Shown piece after piece: positions 1 through 8,299 of a stretch of 64,000 nucleotides of DNA. A model generated the notes under the pieces. That model had not been told where the DNA came from. It saw only the letters and a list, made by a program, of their open reading frames with translations, and made no database searches. Origin of the DNA: an uncultured Allomuricauda sp. (lineage in GTDB: Bacteria; Bacteroidota; Bacteroidia; Flavobacteriales; Flavobacteriaceae); NCBI RefSeq assembly GCF_947499695.1, contig NZ_CANMPQ010000001.1, positions 620,001 through 684,000 on the forward strand, read 5' to 3'. Each line of letters opens with the position of its first letter. Positions within the stretch are counted from its first letter, which is position 1. The position numbers were made by a program, and so were the translations under genes.

Positions 1-59
1 CAGTTCAATAACGTTATCGAAATTATTAAGGAAAGTAGTTTTCTCATATTGTTGGCAAC

Positions 60-190
60 GGTCTAGGCAATGAGTGGTTGCGTGGCTTAGTGGTTAATTT
101 TACGAGAACACACCTAACTGAAAATCCGCGAGGATTTTCAGAGTAAGCGAGAGCAAGTAATGAATTTTAAACATTGTTGTGTTCAGTTTT
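60..190. repeat. Cassette-like structured repeat next to the 191-718 gene
   Basis: Non-coding stretch with several nested inverted sequences. The clearest is a perfect 10-bp stem at 118-141 (arm CTGAAAATCC) capped by the GNRA-type tetraloop GCGA. Further left, GCAAC and GTTGC face each other around 55-90. The block ends with GTTGTGTTCA (176-185), which recurs in inverted orientation at 826-835 beyond the neighbouring gene. Part of it, TTTTACGAGAACAC (98-111), recurs at 3259-3272. The hairpin could serve as a terminator for the leftward gene, but the elaborate structure and partial second copy suggest a dispersed repeat or a recombination site. No integrase is present in the window. Confidence 0.55.
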
Positions 191-718
191 TTATGTTCGA
201 GTCATGATTTCTCCGGCCTTTCGTTGAAGAAAATTATCTCCACCTTTTCTCTTTTTCCCTTTCCGATATTTTAGTCCGCCAACTTCAAAGTCCAGTTTAA
301 CTTTTGGTTTGAGAGAAATCAAAATCCAACCTTCACTTGCCATGTAGCCCGCTAAAATTGGCGAATTTTCTTTTTTAAAGTAGCTGATATGTTCAATGTA
401 TTCTGGAACTAAAATTTCATCTGTAAACTCTTTGACCAGATGGTTTTCAACTATGTCCAAGCGATAACTATATTTCATGTCTATAGTTATGAGCATTGAA
501 TAAGGATTTTGATTTTTTGTCCGTCCATTAACATGGCTCAAATCCTTACGGTCAAATCTTAAAGTATCAGAAAGAATCTTCTGTTTTAAACTGTCCACAA
601 AGAATTCGATATTATCGCTCTTAATTTTCACGGATGGAATTTCTTGTTCGACTGTCTGTCCAGTTAATTCCTTTCCAGAGAGGAATACTATTATTGATAG
701 AAAGAAAATCGATCTCAT
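191..718 (-). CDS. Secreted protein of unknown function, possible cassette gene
   Basis: 175 aa. The N-terminus (MRSIFFLSIIVFLSG) is a plausible Sec signal peptide. The mature part is charged, ends in a Lys/Arg-rich tail and shows no motif I recognise. The gene stands alone: the structured repeat lies directly at its 3' end, and a 10-bp sequence flanks it in inverted orientation on both sides (176-185 and 826-835). That arrangement resembles a single-gene mobile cassette. There is no operon partner. The reading frame is intact and of ordinary codon use, so a real gene is likely, but its role is unknown. Confidence 0.6.
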   Translation of the reverse strand: MRSIFFLSIIVFLSGKELTGQTVEQEIPSVKIKSDNIEFFVDSLKQKILSDTLRFDRKDLSHVNGRTKNQNPYSMLITIDMKYSYRLDIVENHLVKEFTDEILVPEYIEHISYFKKENSPILAGYMASEGWILISLKPKVKLDFEVGGLKYRKGKKRKGGDNFLQRKAGEIMTRT

Positions 719-1072
719 ATTTTAGAGTTTTATTTTCTAAAGCTAGGTTCGATTAGAGTGTAAAAAAAATTAAAATGAGTGAAACAAGGTTTTCAATTAG
801 TAAAGAATGTTGATAGGATTTAAATTGAACACAACGATTAAGATATCGTTCGGTTTAATGAACCATATCGACCGATACTGACCCTAGTTCGGCACAGGTA
901 ACGAAGTTCAAGGTTTTTTCCTTCAAAATCAAGCAGAAAACTAGGATGTAGTTTAAGAGTTTTCAACATTAGGTTAAGACCAGAATTCTTTTTCTGGCAA
1001 CCTTTTCCCAATTTCGGAAGTATGTTGGCATTCTATTAATGCTCAAAGTCAAGCATATTGACAATCTGAACC
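719..1072. other. 354-bp intergenic region without a recognised gene
   Basis: No reading frame here is long enough or codon-like enough to call. The only clear element is TGAACACAAC at 826-835, the inverted partner of 176-185. It is probably the outer edge of the cassette-like module plus the promoter region of the leftward gene at 191-718. Confidence 0.5.
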
Positions 1073-2197
1073 TTACTTCAAATTCGCATTTACAATTTCA
1101 AAGCTAAATGTTGCTTTGCCTGAAGTCGCTTTCCAAAAGTTATACAAGCTGCCCCAAGAAGTATCTGGGTCTCCCTGTTTGGCAAAATTCTCCAAATTTG
1201 AATTCAAGGTATCCCATTTTTCTTGGGGTACGGTTCCTGTCGAGATAACAACAACCAATGCGTTAAACGTTGTTTGCGCATTTTCATGCGAGGGTACACG
1301 GGCACCATTGTCCGCAATAATATCTGCAGCGGAATATGTTGTAATCCCATCTGCGGTAAAGACACCGAAATCTGCAGTAGAGCTTGGGTTTTCAGCTACC
1401 ACAATGGATTCAAGCTCATCTGGACCAATAAGTCCCATGGCATAAAGTTCTAAATTGGAATATGGAACCGAGTTGCCTCCATTGGCAACAGTACCGAAAC
1501 CAACATCACCATCCACACTCCCGCGATATGTGTTACCCCCTAAATCTTCAATTTCGTCAAATCCTCCCAACTGTCCGCCAGCACTAGAATAGCCCCAGTG
1601 TCCGCCCACAGTGGTCGGTATTAGTCCATGATTACTCCAGTAATGCTGTATTTCATGCAAGAATGGACCATTTCTTATATATTCGACCCTCGGCATATGA
1701 ATCACGGTTTTTAAATTCCCAGAAGACCCAAAAGAAGCCGAATTGTCCCAAATGTTTCTTCCCAATCCTTCAATATCGTTTTGCGCAGGGGTTGATAATC
1801 CATAATACAGATTATTTGGCTGTGACTCCTCGACATTCAGAATAATGATAAAATCAAAATCATCATTAAAATGTTCAAATACTTTATTTGATACCATTCG
1901 CATATCGCCTTCATCCTCCAAAAATTTATTGTAATCATCTTCTGAAAGTATGAGATTGGTGAACTGGTACTCCTCATCGATGGTAAAACCTGATTCTAAA
2001 ACTAAGGTATCAGGATTTTCAGGAACATCTGGGTCATCGGGATTGTCTGTATCGTTTTCATCCGGTTCATTAGGATCCGAAGTTTCATTTTCGGCATCGG
2101 TATCAGGAATTACATCTTCTTCGCTACTGCAAGAAAGAACCAAAAAAGAAAAAAAGACAAACAGGGTAAGGCGGAAAAATGATTTGGGGCTATGCAT
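1073..2197 (-). CDS. Putative zinc metalloprotease lipoprotein (HExxH)
   Basis: 374 aa. The signal peptide ends in a lipobox (LVLSC, Cys23), followed by a very acidic Asp/Glu/Pro/Asn linker (about residues 26-65) that would hold the domain away from the membrane. The globular part contains HEIQH (181-185), the HExxH zinc-protease signature, in a hydrophobic-then-polar context typical of gluzincin or metzincin helices. A later conserved-looking block, ELYAMGLIGPDEL, lies about 70 residues downstream. The third zinc ligand is not certain. It is probably displayed on the cell surface as a Bacteroidota lipoprotein. Family assignment beyond metalloprotease-like is not supported; the substrate is unknown. 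Confidence 0.6.
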   Translation of the reverse strand: MHSPKSFFRLTLFVFFSFLVLSCSSEEDVIPDTDAENETSDPNEPDENDTDNPDDPDVPENPDTLVLESGFTIDEEYQFTNLILSEDDYNKFLEDEGDMRMVSNKVFEHFNDDFDFIIILNVEESQPNNLYYGLSTPAQNDIEGLGRNIWDNSASFGSSGNLKTVIHMPRVEYIRNGPFLHEIQHYWSNHGLIPTTVGGHWGYSSAGGQLGGFDEIEDLGGNTYRGSVDGDVGFGTVANGGNSVPYSNLELYAMGLIGPDELESIVVAENPSSTADFGVFTADGITTYSAADIIADNGARVPSHENAQTTFNALVVVISTGTVPQEKWDTLNSNLENFAKQGDPDTSWGSLYNFWKATSGKATFSFEIVNANLK

Positions 2198-2236
2198 AAG
2201 TGTTCATATTTACTAAAATGAACGATTATCCACTAT

Positions 2237-2255
2237 ACATATTTTAAAAATATGT
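2237..2255. promoter_or_regulatory. Perfect AT-rich inverted repeat between divergent genes
   Basis: Two 9-bp arms, ACATATTTT and AAAATATGT, around one central base, located between the leftward metalloprotease lipoprotein and rightward menB. It could be an operator or a chance AT-rich palindrome. Confidence 0.3.
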
Positions 2256-2360
2256 TAGATCTCGATGAAATGCAGTCCTAGATTTATACAACGATTCTAT
2301 TGCAGATTTTGCTGTATTACAATTTTCACATTCTGGTTATCTTTGGGCAAACTCTTTTTA

Positions 2361-3206
2361 ATGACAACATCAACCAATTGGCAAACAGCCATTGAATTTG
2401 AAGATATTACCTATAAAAAGTGCGATGGGGTGGCCCGGATTGCTTTTAATAGACCGAATGTTAGAAACGCATTTAGACCACATACCACAAGTGAATTGAT
2501 AAAAGCTTTTTACGACGCCCAGGAAGATACTTCCATTGGCGTAGTCTTACTTTCAGCCGAAGGACCTTCAACAAAAGACGGGATTTGGTCGTTTTGTAGT
2601 GGAGGAGATCAAAAGGCTAGGGGACACCAAGGCTATGTGGGTCAAGATGGCCAACATCGACTAAATATATTAGAAGTTCAGCGAATGATTCGGTTTATGC
2701 CCAAAGTGGTCATCGCCGTAGTTCCCGGTTGGGCCGTAGGTGGGGGTCATAGCCTGCATGTAGTGTGCGATATGACACTAGCGAGCAAGGAGCATGCAAT
2801 TTTCAAACAGACTGATGCCGATGTCACCAGTTTTGACGGAGGTTATGGTTCAGCGTATCTCGCCAAAATGGTTGGACAGAAAAAAGCACGGGAAATTTTC
2901 TTTTTGGGGAGGAACTATTCCGCGCAAGAGGCTTTTGAAATGGGAATGGTAAATGCTGTCATACCTCATGAAGAATTGGAAGATACCGCTTATCAATGGG
3001 CCCAAGAGGTGTTGGAAAAATCTCCAACATCGATAAAAATGCTCAAATTTGCTATGAACCTTACGGATGATGGTATGGTTGGACAGCAAGTTTTTGCCGG
3101 AGAAGCTACGCGCTTGGCCTATATGACCGAAGAAGCTAAAGAAGGAAGAAATGCCTTTTTGGAGAAACGAAAGCCTGATTTTGGTAAGGATAAGTGGCTT
3201 CCTTAG
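2361..3206 (+). CDS. menB: 1,4-dihydroxy-2-naphthoyl-CoA synthase (MenB)
   Basis: 281 aa from the ATG at 2361. The open frame extends upstream to 2265, but that extension (rich in Phe and Cys) does not belong to the family, so the internal start is preferred and gives the usual MenB length. It belongs to the crotonase fold and performs the Dieckmann-type ring closure of O-succinylbenzoyl-CoA in menaquinone synthesis, in the cytosol. Evidence: RIAFNRPNVRNAFRPHT near the N-terminus, the FCSGGDQ oxyanion-hole segment, the GWAVGGGHSLHVVCDMTLAS block and FDGGYGSAYLA downstream, all characteristic of MenB. No other men genes are adjacent. A stem-loop follows the stop. Confidence 0.93.
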   Translation: MTTSTNWQTAIEFEDITYKKCDGVARIAFNRPNVRNAFRPHTTSELIKAFYDAQEDTSIGVVLLSAEGPSTKDGIWSFCSGGDQKARGHQGYVGQDGQHRLNILEVQRMIRFMPKVVIAVVPGWAVGGGHSLHVVCDMTLASKEHAIFKQTDADVTSFDGGYGSAYLAKMVGQKKAREIFFLGRNYSAQEAFEMGMVNAVIPHEELEDTAYQWAQEVLEKSPTSIKMLKFAMNLTDDGMVGQQVFAGEATRLAYMTEEAKEGRNAFLEKRKPDFGKDKWLP

Positions 3207-3228
3207 TAAAACGAATATCCTTAAATTG

Positions 3229-3262
3229 AAAAGAGCCTTGCCGTTATGGTCAAGACTCTTTT
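3229..3262 (+). terminator. Rho-independent terminator after menB
   Basis: Arms AAAAGAGCCTTG (3229-3240) and CAAGACTCTTTT (3251-3262) pair at 11 of 12 positions around a 10-nt loop and end in a T run, 22 bp after the menB stop. Confidence 0.65.
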
Positions 3263-3360
3263 ACGAGAACACTATATGAAAATGAAAAAATTTACTTTCG
3301 TTATTATTACAATGTAAATGTAGCACCAGTGTTCCCGTAAATGAAATTATTGTTGTGAAG
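3259..3360. repeat. Partial second copy of the cassette-like repeat
   Basis: TTTTACGAGAACAC (3259-3272) is identical to 98-111 of the repeat at the window start. About 75 bp on comes ATTGTTGTG (3348-3356), also shared with the first copy. Inside, TTTACGAGAACAC is mirrored by GTGTTCCCGTAAA (3329-3341), 12 of 13 complementary. The left edge coincides with the menB terminator tail, so part of the similarity could be chance. Confidence 0.4.
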
Positions 3361-3407
3361 CGACGTTTTATTGTGGTTAGTTCGATATTTTGACATATAA
3401 TATCGAT

Positions 3408-4742
3408 TTACTGCACTGATTTCACCACCTCGGATAAGAAACCATTGATATCAAAATTAGGTTCTTCGGCCAATCCTGTGCGGACCACCACTAAATCTTT
3501 GGAAGGAATAACAAAGACATATTGCCCCTGATATCCATTACAGGAAAACAAATCTCTGGGCACATCTGGGTATTTTCCATTAGCGTTGAGCCAAAAGTGC
3601 GCTCCATAGGTTCCATTGGAATGCAATGTGGGTTCTGTAATATAGTTCACCCATTCCGGATTGAAGATTTGTTCACCGTTCCACCTTCCTTTATCCAAAT
3701 ATAACTGTCCAAACCTAGCCCAATCCCGTGTGCTGGCCCAACTATAGGAAGAGCCGACATAATTTCCGGCAATATCGGCTTCAAGAATCATGGAGTACAT
3801 TCCAATCTTATCAATTAGAGTAGCATATGGAAAATCCAAATATTCTTGATGTGAACGGAACTGTTGTCTTAAAATTCCAGATAAAAGGTTGGTAGTTCCC
3901 GAGGAGTAATTCCATATTTCAGTTGGTTGGGCAATCAGATTTTTTTCACGTTGAGCCTTGGTCATATCCGTTTCCAGAAAGAACATTTGGGTTGCGTCAG
4001 AGATTTTGGAATAATCTTCATCCCATTCCAGACCGCTCTGCATTCGTAATAGGTGATTTAGGGTTATGTTTTTGCGTTCATCCTTTTCCCATTCAGTAAT
4101 GGGAGCGGGCCACGACATTTCTAGTTTCCCCTGATGTTCTAATATTCCATAACAAGTGGCCAATACACTTTTGGTCATAGACCATCCTAAAATGGGGGTG
4201 TCCTGGGTAAAACCATCAACATACCTCTCGGCCATTAAATGTCCTTTATAAAGAATCAGTAGCGTACGGGTTTTTTGGGTTTCTGGATGGTCAAAGGCCA
4301 TTACCACAGCCTTATTCAATCGTTCCATGTCAATATTTTCGAATATAGAATCCTGGGGAGCGGCCTGTCCATAAGGGTAGGGGATAGTATCCATGGACTG
4401 ATTACGCATAGGGGCTGGAACGGGTTTATTTTCATCAAAATCGTCGTTGACCAAAACCGTGCCTAAACCTTCGCGATAAATAGCTTTTCGGCTCATTAAA
4501 CCATATACGGAGGCAGAAGCCCATTTGCTATCGTTGTTTAGTTCGGTTTCTGCCAGTTTGATAAGTGGTATATTATTATCATTCTCTGTTAAAGATGCTG
4601 AAGTCCGGTTAGCAACAAAAACACCTGAAGCCATATTTTTGGAGGCATAGCCAGAAATTATGGCCAATTTTGGATAATTGAGATAGACCACAATTCCAAT
4701 AATCAAAACCAATAAGATAAGAATGCGTTTAAGTAATTTCAT
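3408..4742 (-). CDS. Beta-lactamase-fold serine hydrolase, membrane-anchored
   Basis: 444 aa. One N-terminal membrane helix (about residues 5-22) should anchor it with the catalytic domain outside. The class C beta-lactamase/penicillin-binding signature SMTK (188-191) supplies the nucleophile and general base, and YSSG (279-282) takes the place of the YxN motif. It resembles the 6-aminohexanoate-dimer hydrolase/esterase branch of the superfamily rather than a true beta-lactamase; the real substrate cannot be read. It converges on menB and faces pirin across a 46-bp gap. It is one of five members of this superfamily in the window. Confidence 0.8.
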   Translation of the reverse strand: MKLLKRILILLVLIIGIVVYLNYPKLAIISGYASKNMASGVFVANRTSASLTENDNNIPLIKLAETELNNDSKWASASVYGLMSRKAIYREGLGTVLVNDDFDENKPVPAPMRNQSMDTIPYPYGQAAPQDSIFENIDMERLNKAVVMAFDHPETQKTRTLLILYKGHLMAERYVDGFTQDTPILGWSMTKSVLATCYGILEHQGKLEMSWPAPITEWEKDERKNITLNHLLRMQSGLEWDEDYSKISDATQMFFLETDMTKAQREKNLIAQPTEIWNYSSGTTNLLSGILRQQFRSHQEYLDFPYATLIDKIGMYSMILEADIAGNYVGSSYSWASTRDWARFGQLYLDKGRWNGEQIFNPEWVNYITEPTLHSNGTYGAHFWLNANGKYPDVPRDLFSCNGYQGQYVFVIPSKDLVVVRTGLAEEPNFDINGFLSEVVKSVQ

Positions 4743-4788
4743 GGATTAAGATTTGTAACTTTCAAACACGAAAATAAACAATTACGGT

Positions 4789-5661
4789 ATGTCTCATGTA
4801 GGAATGATCATTGAAGAACGAAGTCGCGATATAGGCGATTTTTTGGTTGGTAGACTTATTCCCTTTCGAAAAAAACGTATGATTGGTCCCTTTGTATTCA
4901 TAGACCATATGGCTCCAGTGCGGTTGGGACCTAACAAATACATGGATGTAGACCAGCATCCGCATATAGGTTTATCAACTTTGACCTATCTATTCGATGG
5001 AGAAATTATGCATGAGGACAGCTTGGGCACCAAACAGCTGATTAAGCCTGGCTCTGTAAATTGGATGACCGCAGGAAAGGGCGTTTCCCATACCGAAAGA
5101 ACACCAGAACATTTAAGAAACGGTACTATTTTTACGGCGCAGGGATACCAGATTTGGGTGGCGTTACCAAAGAACTTGGAGGATATGGAACCTCAGTTCC
5201 ATCATATCGAGGCTGACCAATTGCCCAAATGGCAAGACGACAAGGCCAGCTTTACATTGGTAGCCGGTGAAGGTTATGGCAAAAAATCACCAGTTCCAAC
5301 CTATTCTCCATTATTTATGGTTGAAATTAAAACCACCGACTCGTATCAATTGAAAGTAGCTGGGCAATTAAAGGGTGAAATAGGAATCTGTGTTGACAAA
5401 GGCAGTATTGATGCTTGCGACGAAATTATAGGCAAGGGCAACATTTTGGTAAGCAAAGTTGAAGACACCTGTACAGTTACCGTACACCCTAATTCTCATT
5501 TATTATTGTTTGGGGGTGATTCCTTTCCAGAAGAAAGACATATTTATTGGAATTTTGTTTCCACAAGTAAAGAAAAGATAGCCGAGGCTAAAAACAATTG
5601 GAACAACAAGACCTTTCCAATGATGGAAAACGACCAAACCTATATACCTGCTCCCAATTAG
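4789..5661 (+). CDS. Pirin family cupin protein
   Basis: 290 aa, the normal pirin length. The N-terminal cupin domain keeps the metal set of the family: His57, His59, His101 and Glu103, in QHPHIGLSTLTYLFDGE and GKGVSHTER. Pirins are cytosolic iron-binding bicupins. Some have quercetinase activity and others act as redox-sensitive cofactors of regulators; nothing here distinguishes these. ATG at 4789 is chosen; the ATG at 4804 is a possible alternative. The next gene begins 44 bp after the stop on the same strand, so they may be co-transcribed. Confidence 0.88.
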   Translation: MSHVGMIIEERSRDIGDFLVGRLIPFRKKRMIGPFVFIDHMAPVRLGPNKYMDVDQHPHIGLSTLTYLFDGEIMHEDSLGTKQLIKPGSVNWMTAGKGVSHTERTPEHLRNGTIFTAQGYQIWVALPKNLEDMEPQFHHIEADQLPKWQDDKASFTLVAGEGYGKKSPVPTYSPLFMVEIKTTDSYQLKVAGQLKGEIGICVDKGSIDACDEIIGKGNILVSKVEDTCTVTVHPNSHLLLFGGDSFPEERHIYWNFVSTSKEKIAEAKNNWNNKTFPMMENDQTYIPAPN

Positions 5662-5705
5662 GTTGTTGGTTAAAATTAATATTACTTAGCAACAAACAAA
5701 TTAAA

Positions 5706-7193
5706 ATGCTCAAGACCCAAAGAACCGCCTATTTACCAATCTTATTTTTCTTTAGCTGTATTCTATTTAATTCTTGTGCACCTGAAAAACCAACCACAGA
5801 AGAAGTTCTTTATAACCAATATTGCGCCAGTTGCCACATAGCTCCCAAAATTGATGCATTACCCAAGGATATATGGGAAAAAGCTGTTTTGCCTGATATG
5901 GCTTCACGTATGGAAATTGAAGAAATGTACCAAGACCCCAATGAGGTCAAATCAGGATTTAGACCCAGAATAAAATTGAAGGACTGGGCAATGTTGCAAA
6001 ACTATATTGTTTTAATGGCTCCGGAAAAATTGACTTCAAACAAAATACCAAAGTTGAATACGTTGGAACTATTTGAGGCCACAGAGGTAGCCCTTGATGG
6101 CCAAAACGGAGGATTTATCAGCTATTTGGAATTTGCGAAGAATGGCACCGACCTCTATTACGGAGATATTTTCGGATCTCTGATGTCCCATAATTTTGAA
6201 ACTGGGATGAACCATCAACTCTACAAAGGGGATACTCCCATAACATGGTACAATAAAAGCGATTCCTTGAGCATCTTCACAGAAGTTGGAATTCTTGACC
6301 CTTCAGAACTGGAGCAAGGCAAGTTGGTATCTGTGAAAGAAGAGGATACCATTTCATTACAAAATAAGTTTCACAGGCCAGTTCATACCCTCCTAGAGGA
6401 TTTAAACGATGATGGTAAGGCAGAAATGGTCGTAAGTGAGTTCGGAAATGAAACGGGAAGACTATCGTTACTCGTCCAAAACGATTCTTTACAATATGAC
6501 AAAACGGTGCTAATAAACCTGCCAGGTTGTATCCGAACACTCGCTAAGGACATGAATAATGATGGAAAAACCGATTTAATTACGATAACATCTCAGGCCT
6601 ATGAAAGTATTACCATTTTATATCAGACTGAAGATTTAAATTTCAGGGCAGAAAAAGTGTTGGAGTTCAGTCCTGTTTATGGAAGCAGTTGGTTTGAGCT
6701 TGTAGATTATAATGGCGATGGTCATGATGACATCGTCACGGTAAATGGAGATAACGCTGATAAGTCCTATGTTCATAAACCTTACCATGGTATGCGAATT
6801 CATTTGAATAATGGAGATAATACCTTTACTGAATCTTATTTCTACCCCTTGAATGGTGCCACAAGGGTTTTGGCCCGTGACTTTGATAAAGATGGAGATA
6901 TTGATTTTGGGTTGATTAGTACTTTCCCGGACTATGAAAATGCTCCAGAATTGTCTTTCGTATATCTGGAAAACACGGATGCAAAGAATTTTGAGTTTGC
7001 TACCAAGGTTTTGGAACAGCCGAATTCAGGTAGATGGTTTTTAATGGATGCATCCGATATTGATAAAGATGGAGATGAAGACATTATTTTAAGTTCCTTT
7101 ACTTATGTATTCACCCCAGTTCCGGATGCATTATCAAAAAAATGGGAGAATAGTAATGTCGATATCTTAGTTTTAGAAAATAAATTACACTGA
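5706..7193 (+). CDS. Cytochrome c-like/FG-GAP repeat lipoprotein
   Basis: 495 aa from the ATG at 5706; the longer open frame runs back into the pirin gene in another frame and is rejected because the lipoprotein signal (LFNSC, Cys24) fits this start. A CASCH haem-binding motif at 40-44 marks a small cytochrome c-like N-terminal domain. The rest is a beta-propeller of about five FG-GAP/VCBS repeats, each with a calcium-type loop such as DLNDDGKAE, DMNNDGKTD, DYNGDGHDD, DFDKDGDID and DIDKDGDED. It is probably an outer-membrane lipoprotein passing electrons or binding ligands. The axial methionine was not assigned. It is followed closely by three cell-wall genes. Confidence 0.8.
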   Translation: MLKTQRTAYLPILFFFSCILFNSCAPEKPTTEEVLYNQYCASCHIAPKIDALPKDIWEKAVLPDMASRMEIEEMYQDPNEVKSGFRPRIKLKDWAMLQNYIVLMAPEKLTSNKIPKLNTLELFEATEVALDGQNGGFISYLEFAKNGTDLYYGDIFGSLMSHNFETGMNHQLYKGDTPITWYNKSDSLSIFTEVGILDPSELEQGKLVSVKEEDTISLQNKFHRPVHTLLEDLNDDGKAEMVVSEFGNETGRLSLLVQNDSLQYDKTVLINLPGCIRTLAKDMNNDGKTDLITITSQAYESITILYQTEDLNFRAEKVLEFSPVYGSSWFELVDYNGDGHDDIVTVNGDNADKSYVHKPYHGMRIHLNNGDNTFTESYFYPLNGATRVLARDFDKDGDIDFGLISTFPDYENAPELSFVYLENTDAKNFEFATKVLEQPNSGRWFLMDASDIDKDGDEDIILSSFTYVFTPVPDALSKKWENSNVDILVLENKLH

Positions 7194-7213
7194 AAGCATC
7201 CTTAAACATAGCG

Positions 7214-7639
7214 TTGGTAATAATCTTCTTCAGCTTGGTTGCCTGTAATCAAAAAAGTACGCTGCAACATAACGAGTCTTCTCAAAAATATCAATGGTAT
7301 GGACATGAAGTAGTGGTATCCGCATACAATTCCGTATCCTGGCAAACCCAAGGGGATCCAAATATTGCGGCATGGGGAGATACTTTGAAACCAGGAATGA
7401 AAAGTATTGCGGTGTCCAGAGATTTGTTGCGAATGGGGTTAACGCATAATACTATGGTCAAAATTGATACTTTTCCCGATACTTTTTACGTAAAGGATAA
7501 AATGAACAAACGCTGGAAAAATCGGATTGACCTGTATATGGGAGTGGATATAAAAAAGGCAAGAGAGTGGGGCAGAAAAAAAATGCTTATCTGCTACGCC
7601 ATACCCATTGATAGCTCATCAACAACTAATGTCAAATGA
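7214..7639 (+). CDS. 3D-domain (MltA C-terminal-like) lipoprotein
   Basis: 141 aa if read from the TTG at 7214. The mature part holds the 3D double-psi beta-barrel pattern: VSAYNSV, WGDTLKPGMKSIAVSRDLL, then VKDKMNKRWKNRIDLYMG, a conserved Asp-rich set found in MltA-type lytic transglycosylases and resuscitation-type proteins. A lipobox (LVACN) follows the hydrophobic segment. From TTG the signal lacks a basic residue. The same frame read from CTG at 7190 would begin with Lys at position 2 (LKASLNIALV) and overlap the preceding stop, so a non-standard start is quite possible. There is no ATG or GTG choice. It ends in an ATGA overlap with the amidase. Confidence 0.72.
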   Translation: MVIIFFSLVACNQKSTLQHNESSQKYQWYGHEVVVSAYNSVSWQTQGDPNIAAWGDTLKPGMKSIAVSRDLLRMGLTHNTMVKIDTFPDTFYVKDKMNKRWKNRIDLYMGVDIKKAREWGRKKMLICYAIPIDSSSTTNVK

Positions 7640-8295
7640 AAAAAGCAGCAATCCTATTCGTTTTAAGTAGTCTGCTCTGGGCTTGTCAAGTGCAAAAAAC
7701 CATTGTGGATAAACCCATTTTATTTGATGATGAACGGATTTCATTGACCAAAGAATATCTCTTAAATCGATATAATCTTGAACAGGAAACTCCTGAAATT
7801 GTCCCTCGAATGATTGTGCTTCATTGGACCGCGATTCCCACACTTGATGGCTCTTTTGACGCATTTAAGGACAGTAAACTGCCGAATTGGCGTCCAGATA
7901 TTGAAAATGTGAGTGGTTTAAATGTTTCCACACAATTTTTGGTAGATAGAGATGGTACCATTTATAGATTGATGCCTGAAAATTTTATGGGACGCCACGT
8001 CATTGGTTTAAATCATTGCTCCATTGGGGTGGAGAACGTTGGCGGTACCGAAGAACACCCTTTGACCAAAGAGCAGTTAAAGTCCAACATTTGGTTGGTA
8101 ACCTACCTCGCTGAGAAATATAACATTGACTACTTGATTGGTCATTACGAGTATACGCTGTTTGAAGGACATCCGTTATGGTTGGAAGTGGACGATGGAT
8201 ATCGCACCGAAAAAACAGATCCAGGAACAGATTTCATGAAAAAGGTCAGAAAAGCAACGAAAAGGTTTAATTTTAAACCCGTGCCATCAAAATAA
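7636..8295 (+). CDS. N-acetylmuramoyl-L-alanine amidase (Amidase_2) lipoprotein
   Basis: 219 aa. Lipobox LLWAC (Cys17). The PGRP/Amidase_2 zinc fold is visible: MIVLHWTA (first zinc His63), VSTQFLVDRDGTIYRLMPEN, NHCSIGVENVGG, then LIGHYEY and KTDPGTDF, which carries the expected C-terminal ligands. It should cleave the amide bond between MurNAc and L-Ala of the stem peptide in the periplasm. Its start codon overlaps the stop of the 3D-domain gene (ATGA), and an M14 peptidase begins 4 bp after its stop, indicating one transcript and a shared murein substrate. Confidence 0.85.
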   Translation: MKKAAILFVLSSLLWACQVQKTIVDKPILFDDERISLTKEYLLNRYNLEQETPEIVPRMIVLHWTAIPTLDGSFDAFKDSKLPNWRPDIENVSGLNVSTQFLVDRDGTIYRLMPENFMGRHVIGLNHCSIGVENVGGTEEHPLTKEQLKSNIWLVTYLAEKYNIDYLIGHYEYTLFEGHPLWLEVDDGYRTEKTDPGTDFMKKVRKATKRFNFKPVPSK

Positions 8296-8299
8296 TACT

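Noticed and set aside
60-190. Classical integron attC site
   Set aside because: No clear RYYYAAC/GTTRRRY core pair, no cassette array and no integrase nearby; left as an unclassified structured repeat.
1116-1453. Rightward frames opposite the metalloprotease gene
   Set aside because: They mirror a convincing coding sequence on the other strand and have no start context or motif of their own.
2265-2360. N-terminal extension of menB
   Set aside because: The upstream ATG adds 32 residues rich in Phe, Cys and Trp not found in MenB; the ATG at 2361 gives the family length.
5598-5705. Longer start for the cytochrome/FG-GAP protein
   Set aside because: It overlaps the pirin gene in another frame and would bury the lipoprotein signal that begins at 5706.
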